Shown here one piece after another: positions 25,797 through 34,084 of a DNA stretch of 64,000 bases. A model generated the notes under the pieces. That model saw nothing but the letters and a program-made list of their open reading frames with translations. It was not told the DNA's origin and made no database searches. The stretch's first letter is position 1, and every line of letters starts with the position of its first letter. This DNA is from an uncultured Acetatifactor sp. (GTDB lineage Bacteria > Bacillota > Clostridia > Lachnospirales > Lachnospiraceae): positions 1 to 64,000 of the forward strand of contig CAJTPH010000003.1 in assembly GCA_910578215.1 (NCBI GenBank). Reading direction: 5' to 3'. A program made the translations under genes and the position numbers.

Positions 25797-25829
25797 GGAC
25801 TTCAAACTTGTGGGTTTGAAGTCCTTTCT
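25797..25829 (+). terminator. Terminator of the rplU operon
   Basis: GGACTTCAAAC (25797-25807) and GTTTGAAGTCC (25814-25824) form a perfect 11-bp stem with a 6-nt loop, followed by TTTCT. A second small stem (GCCGCC-GGAA-GGCGGC, 25875-25890) lies further on. Confidence 0.85.
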
Positions 25830-25937
25830 GGTATTGAGCGCAAATTTGCATTCAAATAAACGTTTTGCGGTTAAGCCGCCGGAAGGCGGCACTTAAACCC
25901 AGGGCATGACGCCATGTGGCGCGGCATGAATTTATTG

Positions 25938-26430
25938 CTGAAGGAATGCTTTTTAGGGAAGAAAACATTTCATGAAAGAAAGGCTTTTCAATGAAGAAAT
26001 GCTTTTAGGAAAGAAATATTTCTCAGGGAAGATAGGCATTTGAATGAAGAAAGACGATTTTCCAATGAAGGTAAGCATTTCAATGGAGAAAAACTTTTCA
26101 GGGAAGATAGATTTTCCAATGAAGGTAGGCATTTCAATGGAGAAAAACTTTTCAGGGAAGTAATATTTTCCAATATAGGTAGGCATTTCAATGGAGAAAG
26201 ACTTTTACGGAAGAAAAATTTTCTAATGAAGAAAAGATTTTCATGGAGAAAGACTTTTATATACAAATATTTTCCAATTAAGTAAAGCATTTCAAATGAA
26301 GAAAGACCTTTATGGAAGAAAGACTTTTCAAAGAAGATTTTCAAAGAAGAAAAACTTTTCAAGGGAAAATATTGTAAATGAAGAAATGTATCTCATGGAA
26401 TGTTTTTAAATGATAAAAAAGATTTTCATG
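25938..26430 (+). repeat. Large 18-bp repeat array with 54-bp higher-order units upstream of obgE
   Basis: About 25 degenerate 18-bp units fill this 490-bp stretch. From 26061 a 54-bp block, equal to three 18-bp units, repeats at 26061, 26115 and 26169. The array is readable in one frame for long stretches (for example an 81-codon open frame at 26040-26285) but that frame is nothing except repeat, has no ribosome-binding site of its own and is not called as a gene. The array would form most of the obgE 5' region. Confidence 0.93.
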
Positions 26431-26501
26431 AGAGATTTGCGGAGCGCTATAGCTGTATCGATGATAGGATTAGCAGAATCAGGAAGGCAGGTTCACGGAA
26501 A

Positions 26502-27794
26502 ATGTTTGCAGACAGAGCCAGAATTTTTGTGAGAAGCGGCAAGGGCGGAGACGGGCATGTCTCTTTCCGGCGCGAAAAATTTGTTCCGGCAGGCGGTCCG
26601 GACGGGGGAGACGGCGGACGCGGCGGGGACGTGATATTTGCGGTTGACGAGGGCTTAAACACCCTGATAGACTTTCGCAACACAAGAAAATACAGGGCCG
26701 AGGACGGGGAACCCGGAGGGCAGAAAAACTGCCGCGGCAAGGACGGTAAGGATATTGTCATAAAGGTGCCCCAGGGTACCGTTATCAGGGAAGCCCAAAG
26801 CGGCAAGGTCATTGTGGATATGTCCGGCGACAACCGTGAGGTGGTTCTCTTAAAGGGGGGCAGGGGCGGCAACGGCAATCAGCACTATGCCACCAGCACC
26901 ATGCAGGCGCCCAAATATGCACAGCCCGGCCAGCCGGCGCAGGAGCTGGAGCTTATGCTGGAGCTGAAAATGATTGCGGACGTGGGATTGGTCGGGTTTC
27001 CGAATGTAGGAAAGTCAACCTTTTTATCAAGAGTCACAAATGCCAGGCCAAAGATTGCAAATTATCATTTTACGACCCTGAACCCCAATCTTGGGGTGGT
27101 GGACCTGGACGGTACAAATGGCTTTGTCATTGCGGATATTCCGGGGCTTATCGAAGGGGCTTCCGAAGGCGTGGGACTTGGGCATGAGTTTTTGCGCCAC
27201 ATCGAGCGCACCAAGGTGATCATCCATATTGTAGATGCGGCAGGTACGGAGGGGCGTGACCCGGTTGCGGATATCTATGCCATAAATAAGGAGCTGGAAG
27301 CCTATAATCCGGAGATTGCCAATCGGCCGCAGGTGATTGCCGCTAATAAAATAGATGCCATTTATGACAGGGAAAACAGCCCTGTCAAAGCGATCAGGGA
27401 GGAATTTGAACCCAAAGGCATCACCGTGTATCCTATTTCCGCCGTCAGCGGTGAGGGAGTACGGGAGCTTTTATATAAGGTCAACTCAATGCTGGAGGAG
27501 GCGGGAGAGGACGTAAAAGTATATCAGCCGGAGTACTTTCCGGAGCTGTCCGACGCAAAGCTCTCCGACGAACCCTTTACCGTGGAGTACGACAAGGAGA
27601 ATAAAGAATATGTTGTGGAGGGTCCCCGCATCGAAAAAATGCTGGGCTACACCAATCTGAGCAGCGAAAAGGGCTTTCAATTTTTCCAGAATTTCCTCAA
27701 AGAAAACGGTATTTTGAAGAAGCTGGAGGAAATGGGGATTGAGGACGGCGACACGGTACGAATGTATGGGTTATCCTTTGATTATTATAAATAA
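26502..27794 (+). CDS. obgE: GTPase Obg/CgtA
   Basis: Obg is an essential ribosome-assembly GTPase. The N-terminal glycine-rich Obg fold (about residues 1-157, MFADRARIFVRSGKGGDG) is followed by the G domain with GFPNVGKSTF, DIPGLIEGA and ANKID, and a C-terminal OCT domain. The ATG at 26502 matches the conserved start; the frame is open back to 26400 but that part is repeat sequence. AGGAAGG lies about 14 nt upstream, a long spacing. The length is about 430 residues. Confidence 0.95.
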   Translation: MFADRARIFVRSGKGGDGHVSFRREKFVPAGGPDGGDGGRGGDVIFAVDEGLNTLIDFRNTRKYRAEDGEPGGQKNCRGKDGKDIVIKVPQGTVIREAQSGKVIVDMSGDNREVVLLKGGRGGNGNQHYATSTMQAPKYAQPGQPAQELELMLELKMIADVGLVGFPNVGKSTFLSRVTNARPKIANYHFTTLNPNLGVVDLDGTNGFVIADIPGLIEGASEGVGLGHEFLRHIERTKVIIHIVDAAGTEGRDPVADIYAINKELEAYNPEIANRPQVIAANKIDAIYDRENSPVKAIREEFEPKGITVYPISAVSGEGVRELLYKVNSMLEEAGEDVKVYQPEYFPELSDAKLSDEPFTVEYDKENKEYVVEGPRIEKMLGYTNLSSEKGFQFFQNFLKENGILKKLEEMGIEDGDTVRMYGLSFDYYK

Positions 27795-27796
27795 AT

Positions 27797-27815
27797 GCGA
27801 AGCTTACTGCTTCGC
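27797..27815. other. Small stem-loop between obgE and yhbY
   Basis: GCGAAGC (27797-27803) pairs with GCTTCGC (27809-27815) around TTACT, immediately after the obgE stop and just before the yhbY ribosome-binding site. Confidence 0.55.
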
Positions 27816-27833
27816 CTCATAGGAGAAATGAAG

Positions 27834-28127
27834 ATGACAAGTAAACAAAGAGCGTATTTAAAGAGCCTGGCCAGCAGCTTAACCCCGGTTTTCCAGGTTG
27901 GAAAATCCAGCCTGACACCAGAATTGACGGAGGCTGTCAGAGAATATTTTAACAGAAACGAACTGATTAAAATAGCCGTTTTAAAAAACTGTGCCGACGA
28001 TCCGCGGGAAATAGCGGAAATGGTTGCGGAAAGAACCAAGTCACAGCTTGTGCAGGTGATCGGCAAGAAGTTTGTACTCTATAAGCCGGACAGGGACAAG
28101 CCCAGGATCGTACTGCCCAGAGATTAA
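27834..28127 (+). CDS. yhbY: YhbY-family RNA-binding protein
   Basis: This single CRM-domain protein binds pre-ribosomal RNA in related organisms. MTSKQRAYLKSLASSLTP at the start and KIAVLKNCADDPREIAE in the middle are typical, as is the length of about 97 residues. The ATG at 27834 has AGGAG 8 bp upstream; one at 27828 is too close. It lies between obgE and nadD, a conserved Firmicutes order. Confidence 0.93.
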   Translation: MTSKQRAYLKSLASSLTPVFQVGKSSLTPELTEAVREYFNRNELIKIAVLKNCADDPREIAEMVAERTKSQLVQVIGKKFVLYKPDRDKPRIVLPRD

Positions 28128-28214
28128 ATTTTTGACTGACTTATTTACCGTAGGCAGGCTTGGTTTCGGCAAAATAAATAGGCTTGATTTCAACAGGCTT
28201 CAGGAGACGTGAAT

Positions 28215-28820
28215 ATGCGAAAAATCGGTATTTTGGGAGGAACCTTTAATCCCATTCATTGGGGACATTTACTTTTGGCAGAGTGGGCGAGGGACACTTT
28301 GAACTTTGATGAAGTATGGTTCATTCCCACCGGATATTCCTATATGAAAGCCGAAGCCGATATCCTTCCGGGAAAGGAACGCTATCACATGGTGGAGCTT
28401 GCCCTGGAGGGCAGCCACATTTTTAAATGTCTTGATTTGGAAATTCTGAGGCAGGGCTGCTCATACAGCTACGAGACCTTAGAACAGCTCAAAGCCCTGT
28501 ATCCCGAAGACGAATTATATTTTATCGTAGGGGCGGACTGCCTTTTTACAATAGAAAGCTGGAAATGTGTGGAGAGGCTTTTTCAAAGCTGCACATTGGC
28601 GGCAGCCGTCCGAGATGGGTCCCCATGGAACGAGATGGAAGATAAGCGAAAGGAATTGGAACGGAAATTTCACTGTCATATTCTTTTACTTCCCTTTCTC
28701 AGCCTGTCCGTTTCCTCCACCGAGGTCCGGCAGCGTATAAGCGAAGGAAAAAGCGTCCGGTATATGGTGCCCCACAGGGTTTTAAAGTATATTGAAGAAA
28801 AGGGGTTTTATCGTGAGTAA
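28215..28820 (+). CDS. nadD: Nicotinate-nucleotide adenylyltransferase
   Basis: NadD makes nicotinate adenine dinucleotide in NAD synthesis. The nucleotidyltransferase motifs GGTFNPIHWGHLLLAE and SVSSTEVRQRI are present, with VGADCLFTIESWK between them. The ATG at 28215 has CAGGAGACG upstream. It overlaps yqeK by 8 bp, as in B. subtilis. Confidence 0.95.
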   Translation: MRKIGILGGTFNPIHWGHLLLAEWARDTLNFDEVWFIPTGYSYMKAEADILPGKERYHMVELALEGSHIFKCLDLEILRQGCSYSYETLEQLKALYPEDELYFIVGADCLFTIESWKCVERLFQSCTLAAAVRDGSPWNEMEDKRKELERKFHCHILLLPFLSLSVSSTEVRQRISEGKSVRYMVPHRVLKYIEEKGFYRE

Positions 28821-29448
28821 AAAAGCTTTTCATCCTCATGAGGCTTTAAATCATGGCGAAGGTACACGGCAGAATATGTATGATTTAAAAGAGCTGAGAA
28901 AAGCAATGAAAGAGGTGCAAACCTCCAAGAGATTTGAACATACTAAGGGTGTGGAATATATCTGCGCGGCGCTTGCCATGCGATATGGCGCCTCCATGGA
29001 GGATGCCTTGACCGCCGGTCTGCTTCATGACTGCGCCAAGTGTCTGACGGATGATAAGCTGCTTTCCATCTGTGAAAAACACGGTCTTATCATCACAGCC
29101 GCGGAGAAGAAACAGCTCTTTTTATTGCACTCAAAAGCCGGCGCCTGTCTTGCCGAACACAAATACGGTATAACAAACCAGGATATTCTCAACGCTATCC
29201 GCAGTCATACCACGGGAAGGCCGGAGATGAGCCTTCTGGAAAAAATCGTATTTGTCGCTGATTATATTGAGCCGGGGCGGAAGGAGGCGGCAAATCTTTC
29301 CGATATCAGAAGACTTGCCTTTGAGGATCTGGACAGGACAGTATTAAAGATTCTGGAGGACACATTGAAATATCTGGAGGAATCCGGCAGCGAGATAGAT
29401 CCCAGAACCTGCGAGACTTGGGAATACTATCATACAAATGTTGATTAA
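28813..29448 (+). CDS. yqeK: HD-domain hydrolase YqeK (symmetrical Ap4A hydrolase)
   Basis: YqeK-type HD phosphohydrolases split diadenosine tetraphosphate. Metal-binding residues are in RFEHTKGVEYI, LLHDCAKCL and a later SHTTGRP. I prefer the GTG at 28813 with AGAAAAGGGG upstream; a TTG at 28792 adds seven residues. The first part (SKKAFHPHEALNHGEG) is unlike the family and may be degenerate repeat sequence. It overlaps nadD and precedes rsfS. Confidence 0.9.
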   Translation: MSKKAFHPHEALNHGEGTRQNMYDLKELRKAMKEVQTSKRFEHTKGVEYICAALAMRYGASMEDALTAGLLHDCAKCLTDDKLLSICEKHGLIITAAEKKQLFLLHSKAGACLAEHKYGITNQDILNAIRSHTTGRPEMSLLEKIVFVADYIEPGRKEAANLSDIRRLAFEDLDRTVLKILEDTLKYLEESGSEIDPRTCETWEYYHTNVD

Positions 29449-29483
29449 TATACGTGCTAAAGCACGCAGAAATGGAGTTAATT

Positions 29484-29846
29484 ATGGAAAAAAATAAATC
29501 TTTGGAAATGGCAAGGCTTGCAATTGCGGCCTTAGAGGATAAGAAAGCGGAAGATATTCGCGTTATAGACATCAGCGAGGTCTCTGTGATCGCAGATTAT
29601 TTTATTATAGCAGGTGGCGGCAACAAAAGCCAGATCCAGGCGCTCTGCGACAATGTGGTGGAAAAACTCGGTCATGCGGGCTATCCCGAAAAGCAGACCG
29701 AGGGCTACAATACCGCAAACTGGATTCTGATAGACTTCGTGGATGTGATCGTACACATATTTGACAAGGAAAACAGGCTGCTATACGATCTGGAACGTAT
29801 CTGGAGAGACGGAAAACAGGTTGACCTGAAGGAACTGGAAGGATAG
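29484..29846 (+). CDS. rsfS: Ribosome silencing factor RsfS
   Basis: RsfS binds L14 and blocks subunit joining under starvation. It has DISEVSVIADYFIIAGG, the GYNTANWILIDFVDVIVHIF motif and a DLERIW end. The ATG at 29484 has GGAG 8 bp upstream. A GTGCTAAAGCAC hairpin sits before it. The length is about 120 residues and it is last in the nadD-yqeK-rsfS operon. Confidence 0.95.
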   Translation: MEKNKSLEMARLAIAALEDKKAEDIRVIDISEVSVIADYFIIAGGGNKSQIQALCDNVVEKLGHAGYPEKQTEGYNTANWILIDFVDVIVHIFDKENRLLYDLERIWRDGKQVDLKELEG

Positions 29847-29874
29847 ATAAGAAGCATAAAAATAGTAAAATAAA

Positions 29875-30016
29875 GAAAAGTTTTTCATGCAGGAAGGACT
29901 TTCCAATAAAGAAGATAAGATATTTCCAATGAAGAAAATATATTCAATAAAGATCTTTTCTGCATTGAAGAAAAACATTTTAACGAAAAAAGCATTTCAT
30001 GAAAAAGACTTTCCAT
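29875..30016 (+). repeat. 18-bp repeat cluster between rsfS and DUF378
   Basis: Degenerate units (AAGAAAAGTTTTTCATGC, AGGAAGGACTTTCCAATA, AATGAAGAAAATATTCAATA, GAAGAAAAACATTTTAACG, GAAAAAGACTTTCCATCA) read in the + direction. No gene is visible in this gap. Confidence 0.85.
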
Positions 30017-30022
30017 CAAAGC

Positions 30023-30075
30023 AAAAAGGAAGCCCGCTGTGGATTTTTTATTATATCTGACAGGCTTCCTTTTTT
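30023..30075. terminator. Bidirectional terminator between convergent rsfS and DUF378
   Basis: AAAAAGGAAGCC (30023-30034) and GGCTTCCTTTTTT (from 30063) form a perfect stem with A/T tails on both sides and a 28-nt loop. Confidence 0.85.
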
Positions 30076-30105
30076 GTTTTCAGGCTTATTTGTTTTTTAC
30101 ACTTT

Positions 30106-30318
30106 TCAGACCGTTTCTCTGTTTCCAAGACGAATGAAAAAGCTAAACAGGTAGATACCGCAAAGACCAACCAAGGTGTAAACGACTCTGGAAACCCAGG
30201 ACATATCACCAAATATAAAAGACACAAGATCAAAGCGGAACAAGCCTATAAGTGCCCAGTTAAGTGCGCCGATAATAACAATGGTAAGGGCAGTACCGTC
30301 TAAAAATTTATTTCCCAT
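30106..30318 (-). CDS. DUF378 small membrane protein
   Basis: This is a 70-residue protein with two membrane spans (LTIVIIGALNWALIGLF and VVYTLVGLCGIYLFSFF) matching DUF378, whose function is unknown. The ATG at 30318 has GAGGTG upstream on the minus strand; longer starts are less likely. It is convergent with rsfS and lies downstream of lexA on the same strand. Confidence 0.85.
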   Translation of the reverse strand: MGNKFLDGTALTIVIIGALNWALIGLFRFDLVSFIFGDMSWVSRVVYTLVGLCGIYLFSFFIRLGNRETV

Positions 30319-30397
30319 AATCACACACCTCATTTCTGCACGGTAAAATACCGGCAATCATAATATTTGCAGAAGATGACATGATTATTCATTCAGA

Positions 30398-30420
30398 ATG
30401 GAAGAAATACTTTCCGATGT
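30398..30420 (+). repeat. Single 18-bp repeat unit after lexA
   Basis: AATGGAAGAAATACTTTCCG is one clear unit lying 5 bp past the lexA stop, in the orientation opposite to lexA. Confidence 0.7.
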
Positions 30421-30424
30421 AAAA

Positions 30425-31045
30425 TTAATTTTTAAAAAAGCGCAATACTCCGAAAACCTTTCCCAGAATCTGACAGTCGTCCACGATAATAGGCTCCATC
30501 TCGTCGTTTTCAGGCTGCAGGCGAATATGCCCGTTTTCTTTATAAAAAGTCTTAACCGTGGCTGAATCGTCAATCAATGCCACTATAATGTCGCCGTTAT
30601 GAGCGGTGGTACAGGAATTCACGAAAACTCTGTCGCCGTTCAGGATACCCGCGTTCACCATGGAATTCCCACGCACATTTAAGATAAAGGCTTCGCCGTT
30701 AGGAACCACATCCGCAGGCACAGGAAAGTAGTCCTGAATATTTTCCTCGGCCAAAATAGGCAGCCCGGCAGCCACATTTCCCAAGATGGGAATGCTGACC
30801 ATCTCGGTGCGAACCATCTGAAAGCTGTCGTCACAGATCTCAATTGCCCTGGGTTTGGTGGGGTCCCTGCGTATATAGCCGTTTTTTTCCAATGTCTCCA
30901 GATGAGCATGAACGGATGAGGTGGACTTTAATTTCACAGTCTCACAGATCTCCCTCACGGTAGGCGGATACCCCTTTTTCAAAATTTCTTCTTTAATATA
31001 ATCAAGTATTTCCTGCTGTTTCGCCGTAATCTTGCCTGAACTCAT
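30425..31045 (-). CDS. lexA: SOS repressor LexA
   Basis: LexA represses SOS genes and self-cleaves when RecA is activated. It has an N-terminal winged helix (about residues 1-70, PTVREICETVKLKSTSSVHAHL), the cleavage site A93-G94, and the catalytic dyad S128 (GNSM) and K165 (TVKTFY). The length of 206 residues is normal. GGAGAT precedes the ATG. It is divergent from a YneA-like gene, as in B. subtilis. Confidence 0.97.
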   Translation of the reverse strand: MSSGKITAKQQEILDYIKEEILKKGYPPTVREICETVKLKSTSSVHAHLETLEKNGYIRRDPTKPRAIEICDDSFQMVRTEMVSIPILGNVAAGLPILAEENIQDYFPVPADVVPNGEAFILNVRGNSMVNAGILNGDRVFVNSCTTAHNGDIIVALIDDSATVKTFYKENGHIRLQPENDEMEPIIVDDCQILGKVFGVLRFFKN

Positions 31046-31108
31046 ATATGATCTCCTTTATCTGTTTTCGTTACCGTAAATCTATCATATCACAAACTAT
31101 TCCAAAAA

Positions 31109-31122
31109 GCAAACATATATTC
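31109..31122. promoter_or_regulatory. Possible LexA operator in the lexA promoter
   Basis: Read on the minus strand, GAATATATGTTTG resembles the Firmicutes LexA box GAACNNNNGTTC with two changes. It lies just upstream of a TATGAT-like -10 for lexA, so autoregulation is plausible. Confidence 0.4.
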
Positions 31123-31145
31123 CAAAAATATGTTCGATTTTTCTG

Positions 31146-31174
31146 TTGACAAACAGATGTTCATATAATATAAT
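31146..31174 (+). promoter_or_regulatory. Consensus sigma-A promoter for the yneA-like gene
   Basis: Perfect TTGACA (31146-31151) and perfect TATAAT (31169-31174) with the ideal 17-bp spacer, directed away from lexA. So strong a promoter would need repression, which the adjacent LexA box can supply. Confidence 0.9.
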
Positions 31175-31182
31175 ACACATCA

Positions 31183-31194
31183 GAACGAATGTTC
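31183..31194. promoter_or_regulatory. LexA box
   Basis: GAACGAATGTTC matches GAACNNNNGTTC exactly and begins 9 bp after the -10 element, covering the expected transcription start. Further GAAC half-sites follow at 31198-31215. Confidence 0.8.
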
Positions 31195-31283
31195 CCGAAC
31201 ATATGAACATACGAACAGTTGGCAGAGCAAATTTGGATGATTTAAACCTAACACAAAAATTCAGTGGCAATAAGGAAGCTATT

Positions 31284-31410
31284 ATCAATGAAGATATTGT
31301 CAATGAAGAAAAGATTTTCATGGAAGCTGCGACAAAATGAGGATGAAAAGGGCGTACCTTAATGAAGAAAAGATTTTTAATGAAAGAAGAATGACTTTCC
31401 AATTAAGAAA
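31284..31410 (+). repeat. 18-bp repeats in the leader of the yneA-like gene
   Basis: Degenerate units (AATGAAGATATTGTC, AATGAAGAAAAGATTTTC, ATGGAAGC, AATGAAGAAAAGATTTTT, GAAGAATGACTTTCC) lie in the about 240-nt leader between the LexA-controlled promoter and the gene. An in-frame 45-codon open frame from 31204 spans them; I do not call it. Confidence 0.8.
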
Positions 31411-31442
31411 AGCGGTTTTTGTAGAAAGGCGGGAAGGTGAGT

Positions 31443-31856
31443 ATGAGAGCAAAGAGAAAGAACAGCATAAATATGATGCTTGAAAATATGAGAATTTTTA
31501 CCACAATCATGCAAGGACTTTCACTGAAGAAAAGATTTTCAGCAAAAAAAGGCTTTTTAAGACCCGTTTTACTTGCTGTACTTGCCACTGCCTGTATGAT
31601 TTTTATATGTGCGGTATCTTATGGCTCCATCAGGACAAACGCCAGCAGCGGCTTTAAATATTATACCAGCGTGACAGTAGAAAACGGTGAGACGCTGTGG
31701 GACATTGCTGACGAATATGTGGATTATAATTATTATAAAAACAAGAACAGCTATATTACAGAGGTTCAACGCATTAATCATCTGGATGAAAACTGTTGCC
31801 TTGTCGCAGGGCAGACTATAATTCTGCCATACTATTCAAGCCAGTATATTTATTAA
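31443..31856 (+). CDS. YneA-like LysM protein, probable SOS cell-division inhibitor
   Basis: About 137 residues with one membrane span (PVLLAVLATACMIFICAV, about residues 42-59) and a C-terminal extracytoplasmic LysM domain (TVENGETLWDIADEYV ... QTIILPYY). This architecture, and the position divergent from lexA behind a LexA box, match B. subtilis YneA, which delays division during DNA damage. The cytoplasmic N-terminus contains repeat-derived sequence (GLSLKKRFSAKKGF). The ATG at 31443 has GGGAAGG upstream. Confidence 0.85.
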   Translation: MRAKRKNSINMMLENMRIFTTIMQGLSLKKRFSAKKGFLRPVLLAVLATACMIFICAVSYGSIRTNASSGFKYYTSVTVENGETLWDIADEYVDYNYYKNKNSYITEVQRINHLDENCCLVAGQTIILPYYSSQYIY

Positions 31857-31888
31857 ACAGCGTAATGCTTTTCACCATACAATTTTTA

Positions 31889-32002
31889 CATTATTGGAAA
31901 GACTTTCTTCCATGAAACGTTTCCCTTCATTAATATTAGAAGCATCTTTTTTCTTAATGAAGATAAGATTTTCATGGAAGAAAGAATTTCCAACATGGTA
32001 AA
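31889..32002. repeat. 18-bp repeats in both orientations after the yneA-like gene
   Basis: Minus-oriented units (GGAAAGACTTTCTTCCATG, ACGTTTCCCTTCATT) are followed by plus-oriented ones (AATGAAGATAAGATTTTC, ATGGAAGAAAGAATTTCC). The opposed halves can pair and may act as a terminator-like stem between the + gene and the - recombinase gene. Nothing else is seen up to 32095. Confidence 0.8.
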
Positions 32003-32094
32003 ACGCTTTTTTATATAAAACACCTGAGCAGTACCGACATAAGCCATTCTCCATCGCAGCTTTATACTTTTTCGGTTCCATTACTGTATAAAAT

Positions 32095-32165
32095 TGTTGA
32101 GGAAAGCATTTTGGAATAGTTGGTTATTTAGGTCCTCATTTTGGTGTAGTAGGTTATTTAGGTTC
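32095..32165. repeat. 30-bp tandem repeat at the 3' end of the recombinase gene
   Basis: Two and a half 30-bp units contain GGTTATTTAGGT at about 32123 and 32152. The second overlaps the recombinase stop codon. In the other minus-strand frame the units encode LNNLLHQNED/LNNQLFQNAF, but that frame is not supported as a gene. Confidence 0.6.
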
Positions 32166-33218
32166 TTCCCGCAAATGTACATATTGGGCAGCGCGGCGGC
32201 GGCGTTCATCCTGTTGTGCGGCATAGTGTTTTCTGGTGGTATTGACATCCTTATGTCCCAGGACATCTGCCACAAGATAAATATCTCCGGATTCCTTGTA
32301 CAGATTCGTGCCGTATGTACTGCGCAGCTTATGGGGAGTGATTCGTTTTAGCGTAGTAACTCTGGAGGAATACTTTTTGACCAGATTTTCCACTGCCCGG
32401 ACAGTTATTCTGCGGTTTTGCAGAGACAAAAACAATGCGTTTTCATGCCCCTCAGACGGAATAGTATGTTCTCTTTCCTCCATGTAATCGAGCAGTGCGG
32501 TTTCCACCTCGTCCCCAAAATAGACAACTGCCTCGTATCCGCCCTTACGTCGTATTTTAATTCCGCAGACTTCAAAATTTACATCCTTGATATCCAGGCC
32601 CACACACTCGGATACACGAATTCCCGTGCCAAGCAGCAAAGTCAGAAGCGCCACGTCCCTGACCTTGGTCTTTTTATGATATTCCAGTTCTTTTTTGGTC
32701 AGTTTTGTACCGTCCTCCACCTGGTCCAGAAGAATTGCCACTTCATTGGGTTCAAGCCGGATAATTTCTTTTTCATGCAGCTTTGGCATCGGCACCATGG
32801 ATGCCGGATTGCTCTTTATCATTTCGCACTGATAAAAATAATTGTAAAAGCTGCGCAGCGCAGCCAGCTTCCTTGATTTTCCGCGCTCCGCATTTGAAAT
32901 ATCCTTACCGTCCTTATGATAGAGCGACATATACTCCAGATATTCCTCAATGTCCTGTCTTGTGAGTTTTTCCAACAAAGTAATCGGAAAATCCTTTATA
33001 TCCATTTTAGCGCACACGGCGTTTTTTTCATGGAGATATTCAAAAAACAGCCTTAAATCATAAGCATAGGCAAGTCTTGTGCGCGCGGAGGTATATTCCT
33101 CGATTCCTCTGAAAAAGGTCCTGCAGAAGGAAGGGAGAGTTTCAAGCACCGCACGCATCTTCAATATATTTTGTTTGGTTTGCTCATCATGATAATTGTT
33201 TTGATTCATTATTGCCAT
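32154..33218 (-). CDS. Tyrosine recombinase (XerC/D-like)
   Basis: This 354-residue site-specific recombinase has an N-terminal SAM-like core-binding domain (about residues 30-150) and a catalytic domain with the Arg in LLGTGIRVSE, HKLRSTYG, GHKDVNTTRKHY and the tyrosine at the last motif. No attachment repeats or phage genes are nearby, and it overlaps an operon-like pair with the ttcA-like gene 3 bp upstream, so it is more likely a chromosomal Xer-type or regulatory recombinase than a mobile-element integrase. Confidence 0.85.
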   Translation of the reverse strand: MAIMNQNNYHDEQTKQNILKMRAVLETLPSFCRTFFRGIEEYTSARTRLAYAYDLRLFFEYLHEKNAVCAKMDIKDFPITLLEKLTRQDIEEYLEYMSLYHKDGKDISNAERGKSRKLAALRSFYNYFYQCEMIKSNPASMVPMPKLHEKEIIRLEPNEVAILLDQVEDGTKLTKKELEYHKKTKVRDVALLTLLLGTGIRVSECVGLDIKDVNFEVCGIKIRRKGGYEAVVYFGDEVETALLDYMEEREHTIPSEGHENALFLSLQNRRITVRAVENLVKKYSSRVTTLKRITPHKLRSTYGTNLYKESGDIYLVADVLGHKDVNTTRKHYAAQQDERRRRAAQYVHLREEPK

Positions 33219-33221
33219 AGC

Positions 33222-33935
33222 TTAAGACCATCCTTTCAAGCCGCCGGTTTGAATTGCAGTAAACATTCTTTCTTTTACGCCCGGATTTTCAAGGTTGAGC
33301 TGCCTCAATAAATTCTTTATGTATTCCCTTTTGGTATGCCCGTCGGCGGGACAGGGGCTTTTGACAACTGGGACATTGAATTTATTGACGAAACCCACGA
33401 TATCTGCTTCATTCATATACATCAGCGGTCTGATTACGGACAGCTGCGTGCGGTCTAAATAGGTAACTGGAGCAAAGGTATGAAAACGTCCTTCATAGAT
33501 AAGGGACATCAGCATGGTTTCCACTACATCATCCTTGTGATGGGCATAGGCGACCTTATTACAACCGTTTTCTCTAACTGCCTGGTTTAATGCGCCCTTA
33601 CGCATTTTTGCGCAAAGAGAGCAGGGATTTGTTTCTTTTCGTTCCTCAAAGATAATCTGCGAAATGTCCGTTTTGACAATGTTATACATAACTCCCAAAT
33701 CACTGCAGAGCGCTTTTATTTTTTCCAGATTGAGGTTGTCAAAGCCAAGATCGACGGTCACCGCCTGAATCTCAAAATGCTTCGGATAAAAGCGCTGCAG
33801 GGAATGCAGGGCATACAGGAGAGTAAGGCTGTCCTTGCCTCCGGAGATGCCGACGGCAATTTTATCTCCCTCGTCTATCATTTGGTAATCGTCAACCGCT
33901 TTTCTTACATAACTCAGTACTTGCTGAAGCTTCAT
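33222..33935 (-). CDS. TtcA-family tRNA 2-thiolation protein
   Basis: This is a PP-loop ATPase with SGGKDS (residues 31-36) and the C105-SL-C108 motif typical of TtcA/TtuA-type proteins that bind an iron-sulfur cluster and thiolate tRNA. A later PCPADGHTKRE segment supplies a third cysteine. The length of 237 residues fits the short TtcA-like group of Clostridia. It is cotranscribed with the recombinase. Confidence 0.88.
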   Translation of the reverse strand: MKLQQVLSYVRKAVDDYQMIDEGDKIAVGISGGKDSLTLLYALHSLQRFYPKHFEIQAVTVDLGFDNLNLEKIKALCSDLGVMYNIVKTDISQIIFEERKETNPCSLCAKMRKGALNQAVRENGCNKVAYAHHKDDVVETMLMSLIYEGRFHTFAPVTYLDRTQLSVIRPLMYMNEADIVGFVNKFNVPVVKSPCPADGHTKREYIKNLLRQLNLENPGVKERMFTAIQTGGLKGWS

Positions 33936-34084
33936 GGCTTCCCGTTTCCTTTCTATGAAAACATTTTTCTCGAAAATTATTCTCCGTTTATGATATTTTT
34001 CGTTAAAATGTTTTTCTTTATTAATATATTTTTACAGTATTAATATATTTTTGCAGTGAAACTTGTTATTCTACAAAGGGTGAA

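Noticed and set aside
26061..26222. CRISPR-like array
   Set aside because: The 54-bp blocks are contiguous repeats with no unique spacers, no dyad repeat flanks of CRISPR type and no cas genes in the window.
26040..26285. 81-codon open frame in the obgE upstream array
   Set aside because: It consists only of 18-bp repeat units and is open because the unit has no stop. No independent start signal or conserved domain.
31204..31340. Leader peptide of 45 codons before the yneA-like gene
   Set aside because: It overlaps the LexA half-sites and repeat units, and there is no clear ribosome-binding site before its ATG. Its frame is explained by the repeat.
32081..32275. 64-codon minus frame ending in Asn/Leu repeats
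   Set aside because: It overlaps the recombinase gene in another frame; the periodicity comes from the 30-bp DNA repeat and there is no start signal.
32154..33218. Mobile element integrase
   Set aside because: There are no attachment-site repeats, tRNA target, phage or conjugation genes nearby, and the gene is tightly linked to a tRNA thiolation gene.
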